Source: Diplolepis rosae (taxonomy: Eukaryota; Arthropoda; Insecta; Hymenoptera; Diplolepididae). Taken from it: a DNA stretch of 64,000 nucleotides. A model generated the notes under the pieces. It did not search any database, had not been told where the DNA came from, and saw nothing but the letters and a program-made list of their open reading frames with translations. This document shows, one piece after another, positions 15,601 to 30,800 of this stretch; the first letter of the stretch is position 1; every line of letters starts with the position of its first letter. Made by a program: the position numbers and the translations under genes. The DNA lies in assembly GCA_030998225.1 (NCBI GenBank), contig JAPYXD010000679.1, positions 1,736,001-1,800,000 on the forward strand, read 5' to 3'.

Positions 15601-17107
15601 AATGTAGCACAACATGACTGCAATCACAAACCAAAGTCTTTTTTTATTTCATTTTCTTAGTTTTAAAGATAATTCAAAGAGTTTGTCAACAAATGTCTTC
15701 CCTGGGTCAAATATTCCTAATTTTTATTTCGCTCCGCAAACTCAAATTTTAATTCATATTTTTATGAATGTAGCACAATGTGACTGCAATCAAAAACCAA
15801 AGTCTTTTTTTGCGCCACGTCTTTATTTTTAGAGATAATTCAAAGAGTTTTTCCAGAAATGGCTTCCCCGTGTCAAACTTTGTTAATTTTGGTTTCGCCC
15901 CGCAAACTCAAATTTTAAATCATATTTTTATGAATATAGCACAATGTGACTGCAATCAAAAACCAAAGTCTTTTTTTATTTCATGTTCTTAGATTTCAAG
16001 ATAATTTAAAGAGTTTGTCAACAAATGGCTTCCCTGTGTCATCCTTGGTTAATTTTGGTTTCGCTCCGCAAACTGAAATTTTAATTTATATTTTTATTAA
16101 TGTAACACAATGCTACTGCAGTCAAAAACGAGAGTCTTTTTTCATGCCACGTTCTTAGTTTTGGAGATAATTCAACGAGTTTGTCAACAAATGTCTTCCC
16201 TGGGTCATATATTCCTAATTTTGATGTCGCTCCGCAATCTCAAATTTTAATTTATATTTTTATTAATGTAGCACAACATGACTGCAATCACAAATCAAAG
16301 TCTTTTTTTATTTCATTTTCTTCGATTCCAAGATAATTTAAAGAGTTTGTCAACAAATGGCTTCCCTTTGTCAAACTTTCCTAATTTTGGTTTCGCCCCG
16401 CAAACTCAAATTTTAATTCATATTTTTATGAATGTAGCACAATGTGACTGCAATCAAAAACCAAAGTCTTATTTTATTTCATGTTCTTAGATTTCAAGAT
16501 AATTTAAAGAGTTTGTCAACAAATGGCTTCCCTGTGTCAACCTTGGTTAATTTTGGTTTCGCTCCGCAAACTGAAATTTTAATTTATATTTTTATTAATG
16601 TAGCACAATATGACTGCAATCAAAAACGAAAGTCTTTTTTTGCGTCACGTCCTTATTTTTAGAGATAATTCAAGGTGTTCTTCCAGAAATGGCTTCCCCG
16701 TGTGAAACTTTGTTAATTTTGGTTTCGCTCCGCAAACTCAAATTTTAAATCATATTTTTATGAATGTAGCACAATGTGACTGCAATCAAAAACCAAAGTC
16801 TTTTTTTATTTCATGTTCTTAGATTTCAAGATAATTTAAAGAGTTTGTCAACAAATGGCTTCCCTGTGTCATCCTTGGTTAATTTTGGTTTCGCTCCGCA
16901 AACTGAAATTTTAATTTATATTTTTATTAATATAACACAATGCTACTGCAGTCAAAAACGAAAGTCTTTTTTTGCGCCACGTTCTTAGTTTTGGAGATAA
17001 TTCAACGAGTTTGTCAACAAATGTCTTCCCTGGGTCATATATTCCTAATTTTGATGTCGCTCCGCAATCTCAAATTTTAATTTATATTTTTATTAATGTA
17101 GCACAAC

Positions 17108-20100
17108 ATGACTGCAATCATAAATCAAAGTCTTTTTTTATTTCATTTTCTTCGATTCCAAGATAATTTAAAGAGTTTGTCAACAAATGGCTTCCCTGGG
17201 TCAAACTTTCCTAATTTTGGTTTCGCCCCGCAAACTCAAATTTTAATTCATATTTTTATGAATGTAGCACAATGTGACTGCAATCAAAAACCAAAGTCTT
17301 ATTTTATTTCATGTTCTTAGATTTCAAGATAATTTAAAGAGTTTGTCAACAAATGGCTTCCCTGTGTCAACCTTGGTTAATTTTGGTTTCGCTCCGCAAA
17401 CTGAAATTTTAATTTATATTTTTACTAATGTAGCACAAGGTGACTGCAATCAAAAACCAAAGTCGTTTTTTGCACCACGTTCATAGTTTTCGAGATAATT
17501 CAATTAGTTTGTCAACAAATGTCTTCCCTGGGTCAAATATTCCTAATTTTGATTTCGTTCCGCAATCTCAAATTTTAATTTATATTTTTATTAATGTAGC
17601 ACAACATGACTGCAATCACAAACCAGTCTTTTTTTATTTCATTTTCTTAGTTTTAAAGATAATTCAAAGAGTTTGTCAACAAATGTCTTCCCTGGGTCAA
17701 ATATTCCTAATTTTGATTTCGCTCCGCAAACTCAAATTTTAATTCATATTTTTATGAATGTAGCACAATGTGACTGCAATCAAAAACCAAAGTCTTTTTT
17801 TGCGCCACGTCTTTATTTTTAGAGATAATTCAAGGAGTTTTTCCAGAAATGTCTTCCCCGGGTCAAACTTTGCTAATGTTGTTTTCGCCCCGCAAACTCA
17901 AATTTTAATTCATATTTTTATGAATGTAGCACAATGTGACTGCAATCAAAAACCAAAGTCTTTTTTTGCGCCACGTCTTTATTTTTAGAGATAATTCAAG
18001 GAGTTTTTCCAGAAATGGCTTCCCCGTGTGAAACTTTGTTAATTTTGGTTTCGCTCCGCAAACTGAAATTTTAATTTATATTTTTATGAATATAGCACAA
18101 TGTGACTGCAATCAAAAACCAAAGTCTTTTTTTATTTCATGTTCTTAGATTTCAAGATAATTTAAAGAGTTTGTCAACAAATGGCTTCCCTGTGTCAACC
18201 TTGGTCAATTTTGGTTTCGCTCCGCAAACTGAAATTTTAATTTATATTTTTATTAATATAACACAATGCTACTGCAGTCAAAAACGAGAGGCTTTTTTCA
18301 TGCCACGTTCTTAGTTTTCGAGATAATTCAACGAGTTTGTCAACAAATGTCTTCCCTGGGTCAAATATTCCTAATTTTGATGTCGGTCCGCAATCTCAAA
18401 TTTTAATTTATATTTTTATTAATGTAGCACAACATGACTGCAATCACAAATCAAAGTCTTTTTTTATTTCATTTTCTTCGATTCCAAGATAATTTAAAGA
18501 GTTTGTCAACAAATGGCTTCCCTTTGTCAAACTTTCCTAATTTTGGTTTCGCCCCGCAAACTCAAATTTTAATTCATATTTTTATGAATGTAGCACAATG
18601 TGACTACAATCAAAAACCAAAGTCTTATTTTATTTCATGTTCTTAGATTTCAAGATAATTTAAAGAGTTTGTCAACAAATGGCTTCCCTGTGTCAACCTT
18701 GGTTAATTTTGGTTTCGCTCCGCAAACTGAAATTTTAATTTATATTTTTACTAATGTAGCACAAGGTGACTGCAATCAAAAACCAAAGTCGTTTTTTGCA
18801 CCACGTTCTTAGTTTTCGAGATAATTCAATGAGTTTGTCAACAAATGTCTTCCCTGGGTCAAATATTCCTAATTTTGATTTCGCTCCGCAATCTCAAATT
18901 TTAATTTATATTTTTATTAATGTAGCACAACATGACTGCAATCAAAAACTAAAGTCTTTTTTTGTGCCACGTTCTTAGTTTTCGAGATAATTCAACGAGT
19001 TGGTCAACAAATGGCTTCCCTGGGTCAAACTTTCCTAATTTTGGTTTCGGTCCGCAATCTCAAATTTTAATTTATATATTCAATAATGTAACACAACGTG
19101 ACTACAATCAAAAACCAAAGTCTTTTTTTATTTCATGTTCTTAGATTTCAAGATAATTTAAAGAGTTTGTCAACAAATGGCTTCCCTGTGTCATCCTTGG
19201 TTAATTTTGGTTTCGCTCCGCAAACTGAAATTTTAATTTATATTTTTATTAATGTAACACAATGCTACTGCAGTCAAAAACCAGAGTCTTTTTTCATGCC
19301 ACGTTCTTAGTTTTCGAGATAATTCAACGAGTTTGTCAACAAATGTCTTCCCTGGGTCAAATATTCCTAATTTTGATTTCGCTCCGCAAACTCAAATTTT
19401 AATTTATATTTTTATTAATGTAGCACAGCATGACTGCAATCAAAAACGAAAGTCTTTTTTTGCGCCACGTTCTTAGTTTTGGAGATAATTCAACGAGTTT
19501 GTCAACAAATGTCTTCCCTGGGTCATATATTCCTAATTTTGATGTCGCTCCGCAATCTCAAATTTTAATTTATATTTTTATTAATGTAGCACAATATGAC
19601 TGCAATCAAAAATGAAAGTCTTTTTTTGCGCCACGTTCTTAGTTTTCGAGATAATTCAAAGAGTTTTTCCAGAAATGGCTTTTCCCGTGTCAAGCTTTGT
19701 TAATTTTGGTTTCGCCCCGCAAACTCAAATTTATTTCATATTTTTATGAATGTAGCACAATGTGACTGCAATCAAAAACCAAAGTCTTATTTTGCGCCAC
19801 GTCCTTATTTTTAGAGATAATTTAATGAGTTTTTCCAGAAATGGCTTCCCCGTGTGAAATTTTGTTAATTTTGATTTCGCTCCGCAAACTCAAATTTTAA
19901 TTCATATTTTTATGAATGTAGCACAATGTGACTGCAATCAAAAACCAAAGTCTTTTTTTATTTCATGTTCTTAGATTTCAAGATAATTTAAAGAGTTTGT
20001 CAACAAATGGCTTCCCTTTGTCATCCTTGGTTAATTTTGGTTTCGCTCCGCAAACTCAAATTTTAATTCATATTTTTATTAATGTAACACAATGCTACTG

Positions 20101-23100
20101 CAGTCAAAAACCAGAGTCTTTTTTCATGCCACGTTCTTAGTTTTCGAGATAATTCAACGAGTTTGTCAACAAATGTCTTCCCTGGGTCAAATATTCCTAA
20201 TTTTGGTTTCGCTCCGCAAACTCAAATTTTAATTTATATTTTTATTAATGTAGCACAACATGACTGCAATCAAAAACGAAAGTCTTTTTTTGCGCCACGT
20301 TCTTAGTTTTCGAGATAATTCAAAGAGTTTTTCCAGAAATGGCTTCCCCGTGTCAAACTTTGTTAATTTTGGTTTCGCCCCGCAAACTCAAATTTTAATT
20401 CATATTTTTATGAATGTAGCACAATGTGACTGCAATCAAAAACCAAAGTCTTTTTTTGCGTCACGTCCTTATTTTTAGAGATAATTCAAGGTGTTCTTCC
20501 AGAAATGGCTTCCCCGTGTGAAACTTTGTTAATTTTGGTTTCGCTCCGCAAACTCAAATTTTAAATCATATTTTTATGAATGTAGCACAATGTGACTGCA
20601 ATCAAAAACCAAAGTCTTTTTTTATTTCATGTTCTTAGATTTCAAGATAATTTAAAGAGTTTGTCAACAAATGGCTTCCCTGTGTCATCCTTGGTTAATT
20701 TTGGTTTCGCTCCGCAAACTGAAATTTTAATTTATATTTTTATTAATGTAGCACAACATGACTGCAATCAAAAACGAAAGTCTTTTTTTGCGCCACGTTC
20801 TTAGTTTTCGAGATAATTCAACGAGTTTGTCAACAAATGTCTTCCCTGGGTCAAATATTCCTAATTTTGATTTCGCTCCGCAAACTCAAATTTTAATTTA
20901 TATTTTTATTAATGTAGCACAATATGACTGCAATCAAAAATGAAAGTCTTTTTTTGCGCCACGTTCTTAGTTTTCGAGATAATTCAAAGAGTTTTTCCAG
21001 AAATGGCTTTTCCCGTGTCAAGCTTTGTTAATTTTGGTTTCGCCCGGCAAACTCAAATTTATTTCATATTTTTATGAATGTAGCACAATGTGACTGCAAT
21101 CAAAAACCAAAGTCTTTTTTTGCGCCACGTCCTTATTTTTAGAGATAATTTAAGGAGTTTTTCCAGAAATGGCTTCCCCGTGTGAAACTTTGTTAATTTT
21201 GGTTTCGCTCCGCAAACTCAAATTTTAATTCATATTTTTATGAATGTAGCACAATGTGACTGCAATCACAAACCAAAGTCTTTTTTTATTTCATGTTCTT
21301 AGATTTCAAGATAATTTAAAGAGTTTGTCAACAAATGGCTTCCCTGTGTCATCCTTGGTTAATTTTGGTTTCGCTCCGCAAACTGAAATTTTAATTTATA
21401 TTTTTATTAATGTAACACAATGCTACTGCAGTCAAAACCAGAGTCTTTTTTCATGCCACGTTCTTAGTTTTCAAGATAATTTAAAGAGTTTGTCAACAAA
21501 TGGCTTCCCTGGGTCAAACTTTCCTAATTTTGGTTTCGCCCCGCAAACTCAAATTTTAATTTATATTTTCATTAATGCAACACAACGTCTCTACAATCAA
21601 AAACTAAACTCTTTTTTCTCGCCATGTTCTTAGTTTTCGAGATAATTCAAAGAGTTTTTCCAGAAACGGCTTCCCCGTGTCAAACTTTGTTAATTTTGGT
21701 TTCGCCCCGCAAACTCAAATTTTAATTCATATTTTTATGAATGTAGCACAATGTGACTGCAATAAAAACCAAAGTCTTTTTTTGCACCATGTTCTTAGTT
21801 TTCGAGATAATTCAACGAGTTTGTCAACAAATGGCTTCCCTGGGTCAAACTTTCCTAATTTTGGTTTCGCCCCGCAAACTCAAATTTTAATTTATATTTT
21901 CATTAATGCAGCACAACGTGTCTACAATCAAAAACTAAAGTCTTTTTTCTCGCCACGTTCTTAGTTTTCCAGATTATTCAAAGAGTTTTTCGAGAAATGG
22001 CTTCCCCGTGTGAAACTTTGTTAATTTTGGTTTCGCTCCGCAAACTCAAATTTTAATTCATATTTTTATGAATGTAGCACAATGTGACTGCAATCAAAAA
22101 CCAAAGTCTTTTTTTGCACCACGTTCTTAGTTTTCGAGATAATTCAACGAGTTGGTCAACAAATGGCTTCCCTGGGTCAAACTTTCCTAATTTTGGTTTC
22201 GGTCCGCAATCTCAAATTTTAATTTATATTTTCAATAATGTAACACAACGTGACTAGAATCAAAAACCAAAGTCTTTTTTTATTTCATGTTCTTAGATTT
22301 CAAGATAATTTAAAGAGTTTGTCAACAAATGGCTTCCCTGTGTCATCCTTGGTTAATTTTGGTTTCGCCCCGCAAACTAAAATTTTGAATAATATTTTTA
22401 TTAATGTAGCACAACGTGACTGCAATCAAAAACCAAAGTCTTTTTTGAGCCACGTCCTTAGATTTCAAGATAATTTACAGAGTTTGTCAACAAATGGCTT
22501 CCCTGAGTCAAACTTTCCTAATTTTGTTTTCGCCCCGCAAAGTCGAATTTTAATTTATATTTTTATTAATGTAGCACAACATGACTGCAATCAAAAACGA
22601 AAGTCTTTTTTTGCGCCACGTTCTTAGTTTTCGAGATAATTCAAAGAGTTTTTCCAGAAATGGCTTCCCCGTGTCAAACTTTGTTAATTTTGCTTTCGCC
22701 CCGCAAACTCAAATTTTAATTTATATTTTTACGAATGTAGCACAATGTGACTGCAATCCAAAACCAAAGTCTTTTTTTGGGCCACGTCCTTATTTTTCGA
22801 GATAATTTAAAGAGTTTTTCGAGAAATGGCTTCCCCGTGTGAAACTTTGTTAATTTTGGTTTCGCTCCGCAAACTCAAATTTTAATTCATATTTTTATGA
22901 ATGTAGCACAATGTGACTGCAATCAAAAACCAAAGTCTTTTTTTGCGTCACGTCCTTATTTTTAGAGATAATTCAAGGTGTTCTTCCAGAAATGGCTTCC
23001 CCGTGTGAAACTTTGTTAATTTTGGTTTCGCTCCGCAAACTGAAATTTTAATTTATATTTTTACTAATGTAGCACAAGGTGACTGCAATCAAAAACCAAA

Positions 23101-26100
23101 GTCGTTTTTTGCACCACGTTCTTAGTTTTCGAGATAATTCAATGAGTTTGTCAACAAATGTCTTCCCTGGGTCAAATATTCCTAATTTTGATTTCGCTCC
23201 GCAATCTCAAATTTTAATTTATATTTTTATTAATGTAGCACAACATGACTGCAATCACAAACCAAAGTCTTTTTTTATTTCATTTTCTTAGTTTTAAAGA
23301 TAATTCAAAGAGTTTGTCAACAAATGTCTTCCCTGGGTCAAATATTCCTAATTTTGATTTCGCTCCGCAAACTCAAATTTTAATTCATATTTTTATGAAT
23401 GTAGCACAATGTGACTGCAATCAAAAACCAAAGTCTTTTTTGCACCACGTGCTTATTTTTAGAGATAATTAAAGGAGTTTTTCCAGAAATGGCTTCCCCG
23501 TGTCAAGCTTTGTTAATTTTGGTTTCGCCCCGCAAACTCAAATTTATTTCATATTTTTATGAATGTAGCACAATGTGACTGCAATCAAAAACCAAAGTCT
23601 TTTTTTGCGCCACGTCCTTATTTTTCGAGATAATTTAAGGAGTTTTTCCAGAAATGGCTTCCCCGTGTCAAACTTTGTTAATTTTGGTTTCGCCCCGCAA
23701 ACTCAAATTTTAATTCCTATTTTTATGAATGCAGCACAATGTGACTGCAATCAAAAACCAAAGTCTTATTTTATTTCATGTTCTTAGATTTCAAGATAAT
23801 TTAAAGAGTTTGTCAACAAATGGCTTCCCTGGGTCAAACTTTCCTAATTTTGGTTTCGCCCCGCAAACTCAAATTTTAATTCATATTTTTATGAATGTAG
23901 CACAATGTGACTGCAATCAAAAACCAAAGTCTTATTTTATTTCATGTTCTTAGATTTCAAGATAATTTAAAGAGTTTGTCAACAAATGGCTTCCCTGTGT
24001 CAACCTTGGTTAATTTTGGTTTCGCTCCGCAAACTGAAATTTTAATTTATATTTTTACTAATGTAGCACAAGGTGACTGCAATCAAAAACCAAAGTCGTT
24101 TTTTGCACCACGTTATAAGTTTTCGAGATAATTCAATGAGTTTGTCAACAAATGTCTTCCCTGGGTCAAATATTCCTAATTTTGATTTCGCTCCGCAATC
24201 TCAAATTTTAATTTATATTTTTATTAATGTAGCACAACATGACTGCAATCACAAAAAAAAGTCTTTTTTTGCACCATGTTCTTAGTTTTCGAGATAATTC
24301 AACGAGTTTGTCAACAAATGGCTTCCCTGGGTCAAACTTTCCTAATTTTGGTTTCGGTCCGCAATCTCAAATTTTAATTTATATATTCAATAATGTAACA
24401 CAACGTGACTACAATCAAAAACCAAAGTCTTTTTTTATTTCATGTTCTTAGATTTCAAGATAATTTAAAGAGTTTGTCAACAAATGGCTTCCCTGTGTCA
24501 TCCTTGGTTAATTTTGGTTTCGCTCCGCAAACTGAAATTTTAATTTATATTTTTATTAATGTAACACAATGCTACTGCAGTCAAAAACCAGAGTCTTTTT
24601 TCATGCCACGTTCTTAGTTTTCGAGATAATTCAACGAGTTTGTCAACAAATGTCTTCCCTGGGTCAAATATTCCTAATTTTGATTTCGCTCCGCAAACTC
24701 AAATTTTAATTAATATTTTTATTAATGTAGCAAAATATGACTGCAATCAAAAATGAAAGTCTTTTTTTGCGCCACGTTCTTAGTTTTCGAGATAATTCAA
24801 AGAGTTTTTCCAGAAATGGCTTTTCCCGTGTCAAACTTTGTTAATGTTGGTTTCGCCCCGCAAACTCAAATTTATTTCATATTTTTATGAATATAGCACA
24901 ATGTGACTGCAATCAATAACCAAAGTCTTTTTTTCGCCACGTACTTATTTTTAGAGATAATTTAAGGAGTTTTTCCAGAAACGGCTTCCCCGTGTCAAAC
25001 TTTGTTAATTTTGATTTCGCTCCGCAAACTCAAATTTTAATTCATATTTTTATGAATGTAGCACAATGTGACTGCAATCAAAAACCAAAGTCTTTTTTTA
25101 TTTCATGTTCTTAGATTTCAAGATAATTTAAAGAGTTTGTCAACAAATGGCTTCCCTGTGTCATCCTTGGTTAATTTTGGTTTCGCTCCGCAAACTCAAA
25201 TTTTAATTCATATTTTTATTAATGTAACACAATGCAACATCAGTCAAAAACGAAAGTCTTTTTTCATGCCACGTTCTTAGTTTTCGAGATAATTCAACGA
25301 GTTTGTCAACAAATGTCTTCCCTGGGTCAAATATTCCTAATTTTGATTTCGCTCCGCAAACTCAAATTTTAATTTATATTTTTATTAATGTAGCACAACA
25401 TGACTGCAATCAAAAACGAAAGTCTTTTTTTGCGCCACGTTCTTAGTTTTCGAGATAATTCAAAGAGTTTTTCCAGAAACGGCTTCCCCGTGTCAAACTT
25501 TGTTAATTTTGGTTTCGCCCCGCAAACTCAAATTTTAATTCATATTTTTATGAATGTAGCACAATGTGACTGCAATCAAAAACCAAAGTCTTTTTTTGCG
25601 TCACGTCCTTATTTTTAGAGATAATTCAAGGTGTTCTTCCAGAAATGGCTTCCCCGTGTGAAACTTTGTTAATTTTGGTTTCGCTCCGCAAACTCAAATT
25701 TTAAATCATATTTTTATGAATGTAGCACAATGTGACTGCAATCAAAAACCAAAGTCTTTTTTTATTTCATGTTCTTAGATTTCAAGATAATTTAAAGAGT
25801 TTGTCAACAAATGGCTTCCCTGTGTCATCCTTGGTTAATTTTGGTTTCGCTCCGCAAACTGAAATTTTAATTTATATTTTTATTAATGTAGCACAACATG
25901 ACTGCAATCAAAAACGAAAGTCTTTTTTTGCGCCACGTTCTTAGTTTTCGAGATAATTCAACGAGTTTGTCAACAAATGTCTTCCCTGGGTCATATATTC
26001 CTAATTTTGATGTCGCTCCGCAATCTCAAATTTTAATTTATATTTTTATTAATGTAGCACAACATGACTGCAATCAAAAATGAAAGTCTTTTTTTGCGCC

Positions 26101-27888
26101 ACATTCTTAGTTTTCGAGATAATTCAAAGAGTTTTTCCAGAAATGGCTTTTCCCGTGTCAAACTTTGTTAATTTTGGTTTCGCCCCGCAAACTCAAATTT
26201 ATTTCACATTTTTATGAATGTAGCACAATGTGACTGCAATAAAAAACCAAAGTCTTTTTTTGCGCCACGTCCTTATTTTTAGAGATAATTTAAGGAGTTT
26301 TTCCAGAAATGGCTTCCCCGTGTGAAACTTTGTTAATTTTGGTTTCGCTCCGCAAACTCAAATTTTAATTCATATTTTTATGAATGTAGCACAATGTGAC
26401 TGCAATCAAAAACCAAAGTCTTTTTTTATTTCATGTTCTTAGATTTCAAGATAATTTAAAGAGTTTGTCAACAAATGGCTTCCCTGTGTCAACCTTGGTT
26501 AATTTTGGTTTCGCTCCGCAAACTCAAATTTTAATTCATATTTTTATTAATGTAACACAATGCTACTGCAGTCAAAAACCAGAGTCTTTTTTCATGCCAC
26601 GTTCTTAGTTTTCGAGATAATTCAACGAGTCTGTCAACAAATGGCTTCCCTGGGTCAAACTTTCCTAATTTTGGTTTCGCTCCGCAATCTCAAATTTTAA
26701 TTTATATTTTTATTAATGTAGCACAATATGACTGCAATCAAAAACGAAAGTCTTTTTTTGCGCCACGTTCTTAGTTTTCGAGATAATTCAACGAGTTGGT
26801 CAACAAATGGCTTCCCTGGGTCAAACTTTCCTAATTTTGGTTTCGATCCACAATCTCAAATTTTAATTTATATTTTCAATAATGTAACACAACGTGACTA
26901 CAATCAAAAACCAAAGTCTTTTTTTATTTCATGTTCTTAGATTTCAAGATAATTTAAAGAGTTTGTCAACAAATGGCTTCCCTGTGTCATCCTTGGTTAA
27001 TTTTGGTTTCGCTCCGCAAACTGAAATTTTAATTTATATTTTTATTAATGTAACACACCGCTATTGCAGTCAAAAACCAGAGTCTTTTTTCATGCCACGT
27101 TCTTAGTTTTCGAGATAATTCAACGAGTTTGTCAACAAATGTCTTCCCTGGGTCAAATATTCCTAATTTTGATTTCGCTCCGCAAACTCAAATTTTAATT
27201 TATATTTTTATTAATGTAGCACAATATGACTGCAATCAAAAATGAAAGTCTTTTTTTGCGCCACGTTCTTAGTTTTCGAGATAATTCAAAGAGTTTTTCC
27301 AGAAATGGCTTTCCCGTGTCAAACTTTGTTAATTTTGGTTTCGCCCCGCAAACTCAAATTTATTTCATATTTTTATGAATGTAGCACAATGTGACTGCAA
27401 TCAAAAACCAAAGTCTTTTTTTTCGACACGTCCTTATTTTTATAGATAATTTAAGGAGTTTTTCCAGAAACGGCTTCCCCGTGTGAAACTTTGTTAATTT
27501 TGGTTTCGCTCCGCAAACTCAAATTTTAATTCATATTTTTATGAATGTAGCACAATGTGACTGCAATCAAAAACCAAAGTCTTTTTTTATTTCATGTTCT
27601 TAGATTTCAAGATAATTTAAAGAGTTTGTCAACAAATGGCTTCCCTGTGTCAACCTTGGTTAATTTTGGTTTCGCTCCGCAAACTCAAATTTTAATTCAT
27701 ATTTTTATTAATGTAACACAATGCTACTGCAGTCAAAAACCAGAGTCTTTTTTCATGCCACATTCTTAGTTTTCGAGATAATTCAACGAGTTTGTCAACA
27801 AATGTCTTCCCTGGGTCAAATATTCCTAATTTTGATTTCGCTCCGCAAAGTCAAATTTTAATTTATATTTTTATTAATGTAGCACAAC
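17108..27888. repeat. Satellite super-unit copy 1 (about 10.78 kb, 65 monomers)
   Basis: Distinctive monomer variants in this stretch reappear in the same order about 10780-10790 bp downstream. Marker pairs include 17274/28055, 17440/28221, 18600/29380, 20592/31372, 22447/33232, 25732/36520, 26396/37185, 26728/37517 and 26894/37683. Rare shared changes support common descent rather than chance: a 2 bp deletion giving AAACCAGTC near 17624 and 28408, the ACTAAACTC variant near 21605 and 32384, and the TTTTGAGCCACG variant at 22443 and 33228. Edges are approximate because they were placed by eye from marker spacing. Confidence 0.7.
24405..26395. repeat. Example of a four-monomer higher-order unit (about 664 bp)
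   Basis: Monomers with TATTTCATG at the start recur at 24405, 25068, 25732 and 26396, that is every 663-664 bp. The typical order is a TATTTCATG monomer, then a CATGCCACG monomer with CAAATGTCTTCC, then a GCGCCACGTTC monomer with TTTTTCCAGAAA, then a GCGCCACGTCC monomer with CGTGTGAAAC. The third often carries both a 1 bp gain (GGCTTTTCCCG) and a 1 bp loss (CAAATTTATTTC), so total length barely changes. The same order is seen around 11298-11962, 19928-21256, 30708-32037, 36520-37185 and 38348-39011. Three- and five-unit spacings are interspersed. Confidence 0.75.
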
Positions 27889-30800
27889 ATGACTGCAATC
27901 ACAAATCAAAGTCTTTTTTTATTTCATTTTCTTCGATTCCAAGATAATTTAAAGAGTTTGTCAACAAATGGCTTCCCTGGGTCAAACTTTCCTAATTTTG
28001 GTTTCGCCCCGCAAACTCAAATTTTAATTCATATTTTTATGAATGTAGCACAATGTGACTGCAATCAAAAACCAAAGTCTTATTTTATTTCATGTTCTTA
28101 GATTTCAAGATAATTTAAAGAGTTTGTCAACAAATGGCTTCCCTGTGTCAACCTTGGTTAATTTTGGTTTCGCTCCGCAAACTGAAATTTTAATTTATAT
28201 TTTTACTAATGTAGCACAAGGTGACTGCAATCAAAAACCAAAGTCGTTTTTTGCACCACGTTCTTAGTTTTCGAGATAATTCAATGAGTTTGTTAACAAA
28301 TGTCTTCCCTGGGTCAAACTTTCCTAATTTTGGTTTCGGTCCGCAATCTCAAATTTTAATTTATATTTTTATTAATGTAGCACAACATGACTGCAATCAC
28401 AAACCAGTCTTTTTTTATTTCATTTTCTTAGTTTTAAAGATAATTCAAAGAGTTTGTCAACAAATGTCTTCCCTGGGTCAAATATTCCTAATTTTGATTT
28501 CGCTCCGCAAACTCAAATTTTAATTCATATTTTTATGAATGTAGCACAATGTGACTGCAATCAAAAACCAAAGTCTTTTTTTGCGCCACGTCCTTATTTT
28601 TAGAGATAATTCAAGGAGTTTTTCCAGAAATGGCTTCCCCGTGTCAAGCTTTGTTAATTTTGGTTTCGCCCCGCAAACTCAAATTTATTTCATATTTTTA
28701 TGAATGTAGCACAATGTGACTGCAATCAAAAACCAAAGTCTTTTTTTGCGCCACGTCCTTATTTTTAGAGATAATTCAAGGAGTTTTTCCAGAAATGGCT
28801 TCCCCGTGTGAAACTTTGTTAATTTTGGTTTCGCTCCGCAAACTCAAATTTTAATTCATATTTTTATGAATGTAGCACAATGTGACTGCAATCAAAAACC
28901 AAAGTCTTTTTTTATTTCATGTTCTTAGATTTCAAGATAATTTAAAGAGTTTGTCAACAAATGGCTTCCCTGTGTCATCCTTGGTTAATTTTGGTTTCGC
29001 TCCGCAAACTGAAATTTTAATTTATATTTTTATTAATGTAACACAATGCTACTGCAGTCAAAAACGAGAGTCTTTTTTCATGCCACGTTCTTAGTTTTCG
29101 AGATAATTCAACGAGTTTGTCAACAAATGTCTTCCCTGGGTCATATATTCCTAATTTTGATGTCGCTCCGCAATCTCAAATTTTAATTTATATTTTTATT
29201 AATGTAGCACAACATGACTGCAATCATAAATCAAAGTCTTTTTTTATTTCATTTTCTTCGATTCCAAGATAATTTAAAGAGTTTGTCAACAAATGGCTTC
29301 CCTGGGTCAAACTTTCCTAATTTTGGTTTCGCCCCGCAAACTCAAATTTTAATTCATATTTTTATGAATGTAGCACAATGTGACTGCAATCAAAAACCAA
29401 AGTCTTATTTTATTTCATGTTCTTAGATTTCAAGATAATTTAAAGAGTTTGTCAACAAATGGCTTCCCTGTGTCAACCTTGGTTAATTTTGGTTTCGCTC
29501 CGCAAACTGAAATTTTAATTTATATTTTTACTAATGTAGCACAAGGTGACTGCAATCAAAAACCAAAGTCGTTTTTTGCACCACGTTCATAGTTTTCGAG
29601 ATAATTCAATTAGTTTGTCAACAAATGTCTTCCCTGGGTCAAATATTCCTAATTTTGATTTCGCTCCGCAATCTCAAATTTTAATTTATATTTTTATTAA
29701 TGTAGCACAACATGACTGCAATCAAAAACGAAAGTCTTTTTTTGCGCCACGTTCTTAGTTTTCGAGATAATTCAACGAGTTGGTCAACAAATGGCTTCCC
29801 TGGGTCAAACTTTCCTAATTTTGGTTTCGATCCGCAATCTCAAATTTTAATTTATATTTTCAATAATGTAACACAACGTGACTACAATCAAAAACCAAAG
29901 TCTTTTTTTATTTCATGTTCTTAGATTTCAAGATAATTTAAAGAGTTTGTCAACAAATGGCTTCCCTGTGTCATCCTTGGTTAATTTTGGTTTCGCTCCG
30001 CAAACTGAAATTTTAATTTATATTTTTATTAATGTAACACAATGCTACTGCAGTCAAAAACCAAAGTCTTTTTTTCCTCCAAGTTCTTAGATTTCGAGAT
30101 AATTCAACGAGTTTGTCAACAAATGTCTTCCCTGTGTCAACCTTGGTTAATTTTGCTTTCGCTCCGCAAACTGAAATTTTAATTTATATTTTTATTAATG
30201 TAGCACAATATGACTGCAATCAAAAACGAAAGTCTTTTTTTGCGCCACGTTCTTAGTTTTGGAGATAATTCAAAGAGTTTGTCAACAAATGTCTTCCCTG
30301 GGTCATATATTCCCAATTTTGATTTCGCTCCGCAAACCTAAATTTTAATTTATATGTTTTTTAATGTAGCACAATATGACTGCAATCAAAAATGAAAGTC
30401 TTTTTTTGCGCCACGTTCTTAGTTTTCGAGATAATTCAAAGAGTTTTTCCAGAAATGGCTTTTCCCGTGTCAAACTTTGTTAATGTTGGTTTCGCCCCGC
30501 AAACTCAAATTTATTTCATATTTTTATGAATGTAGCACAATGTGACTGCAATCAAAAACCAAAGTCTTTTTTTGCGCCACGTTCTTAGTTTTCGAGATAA
30601 TTCAAAGAGTTTTTCCAGAAATGGCTTCCCCGTGTCAAACTTTGTTAATTTTGGTTTCGCCCCGCAAACTCAAATTTTAATTCATATTTTTATGAATGTA
30701 GCACAATGTGACTGCAATCAAAAACCAAAGTCTTATTTTATTTCATGTTCTTAGATTTCAAGATAATTTAAAGAGTTTGTCAACAAATGGCTTCCCTGTG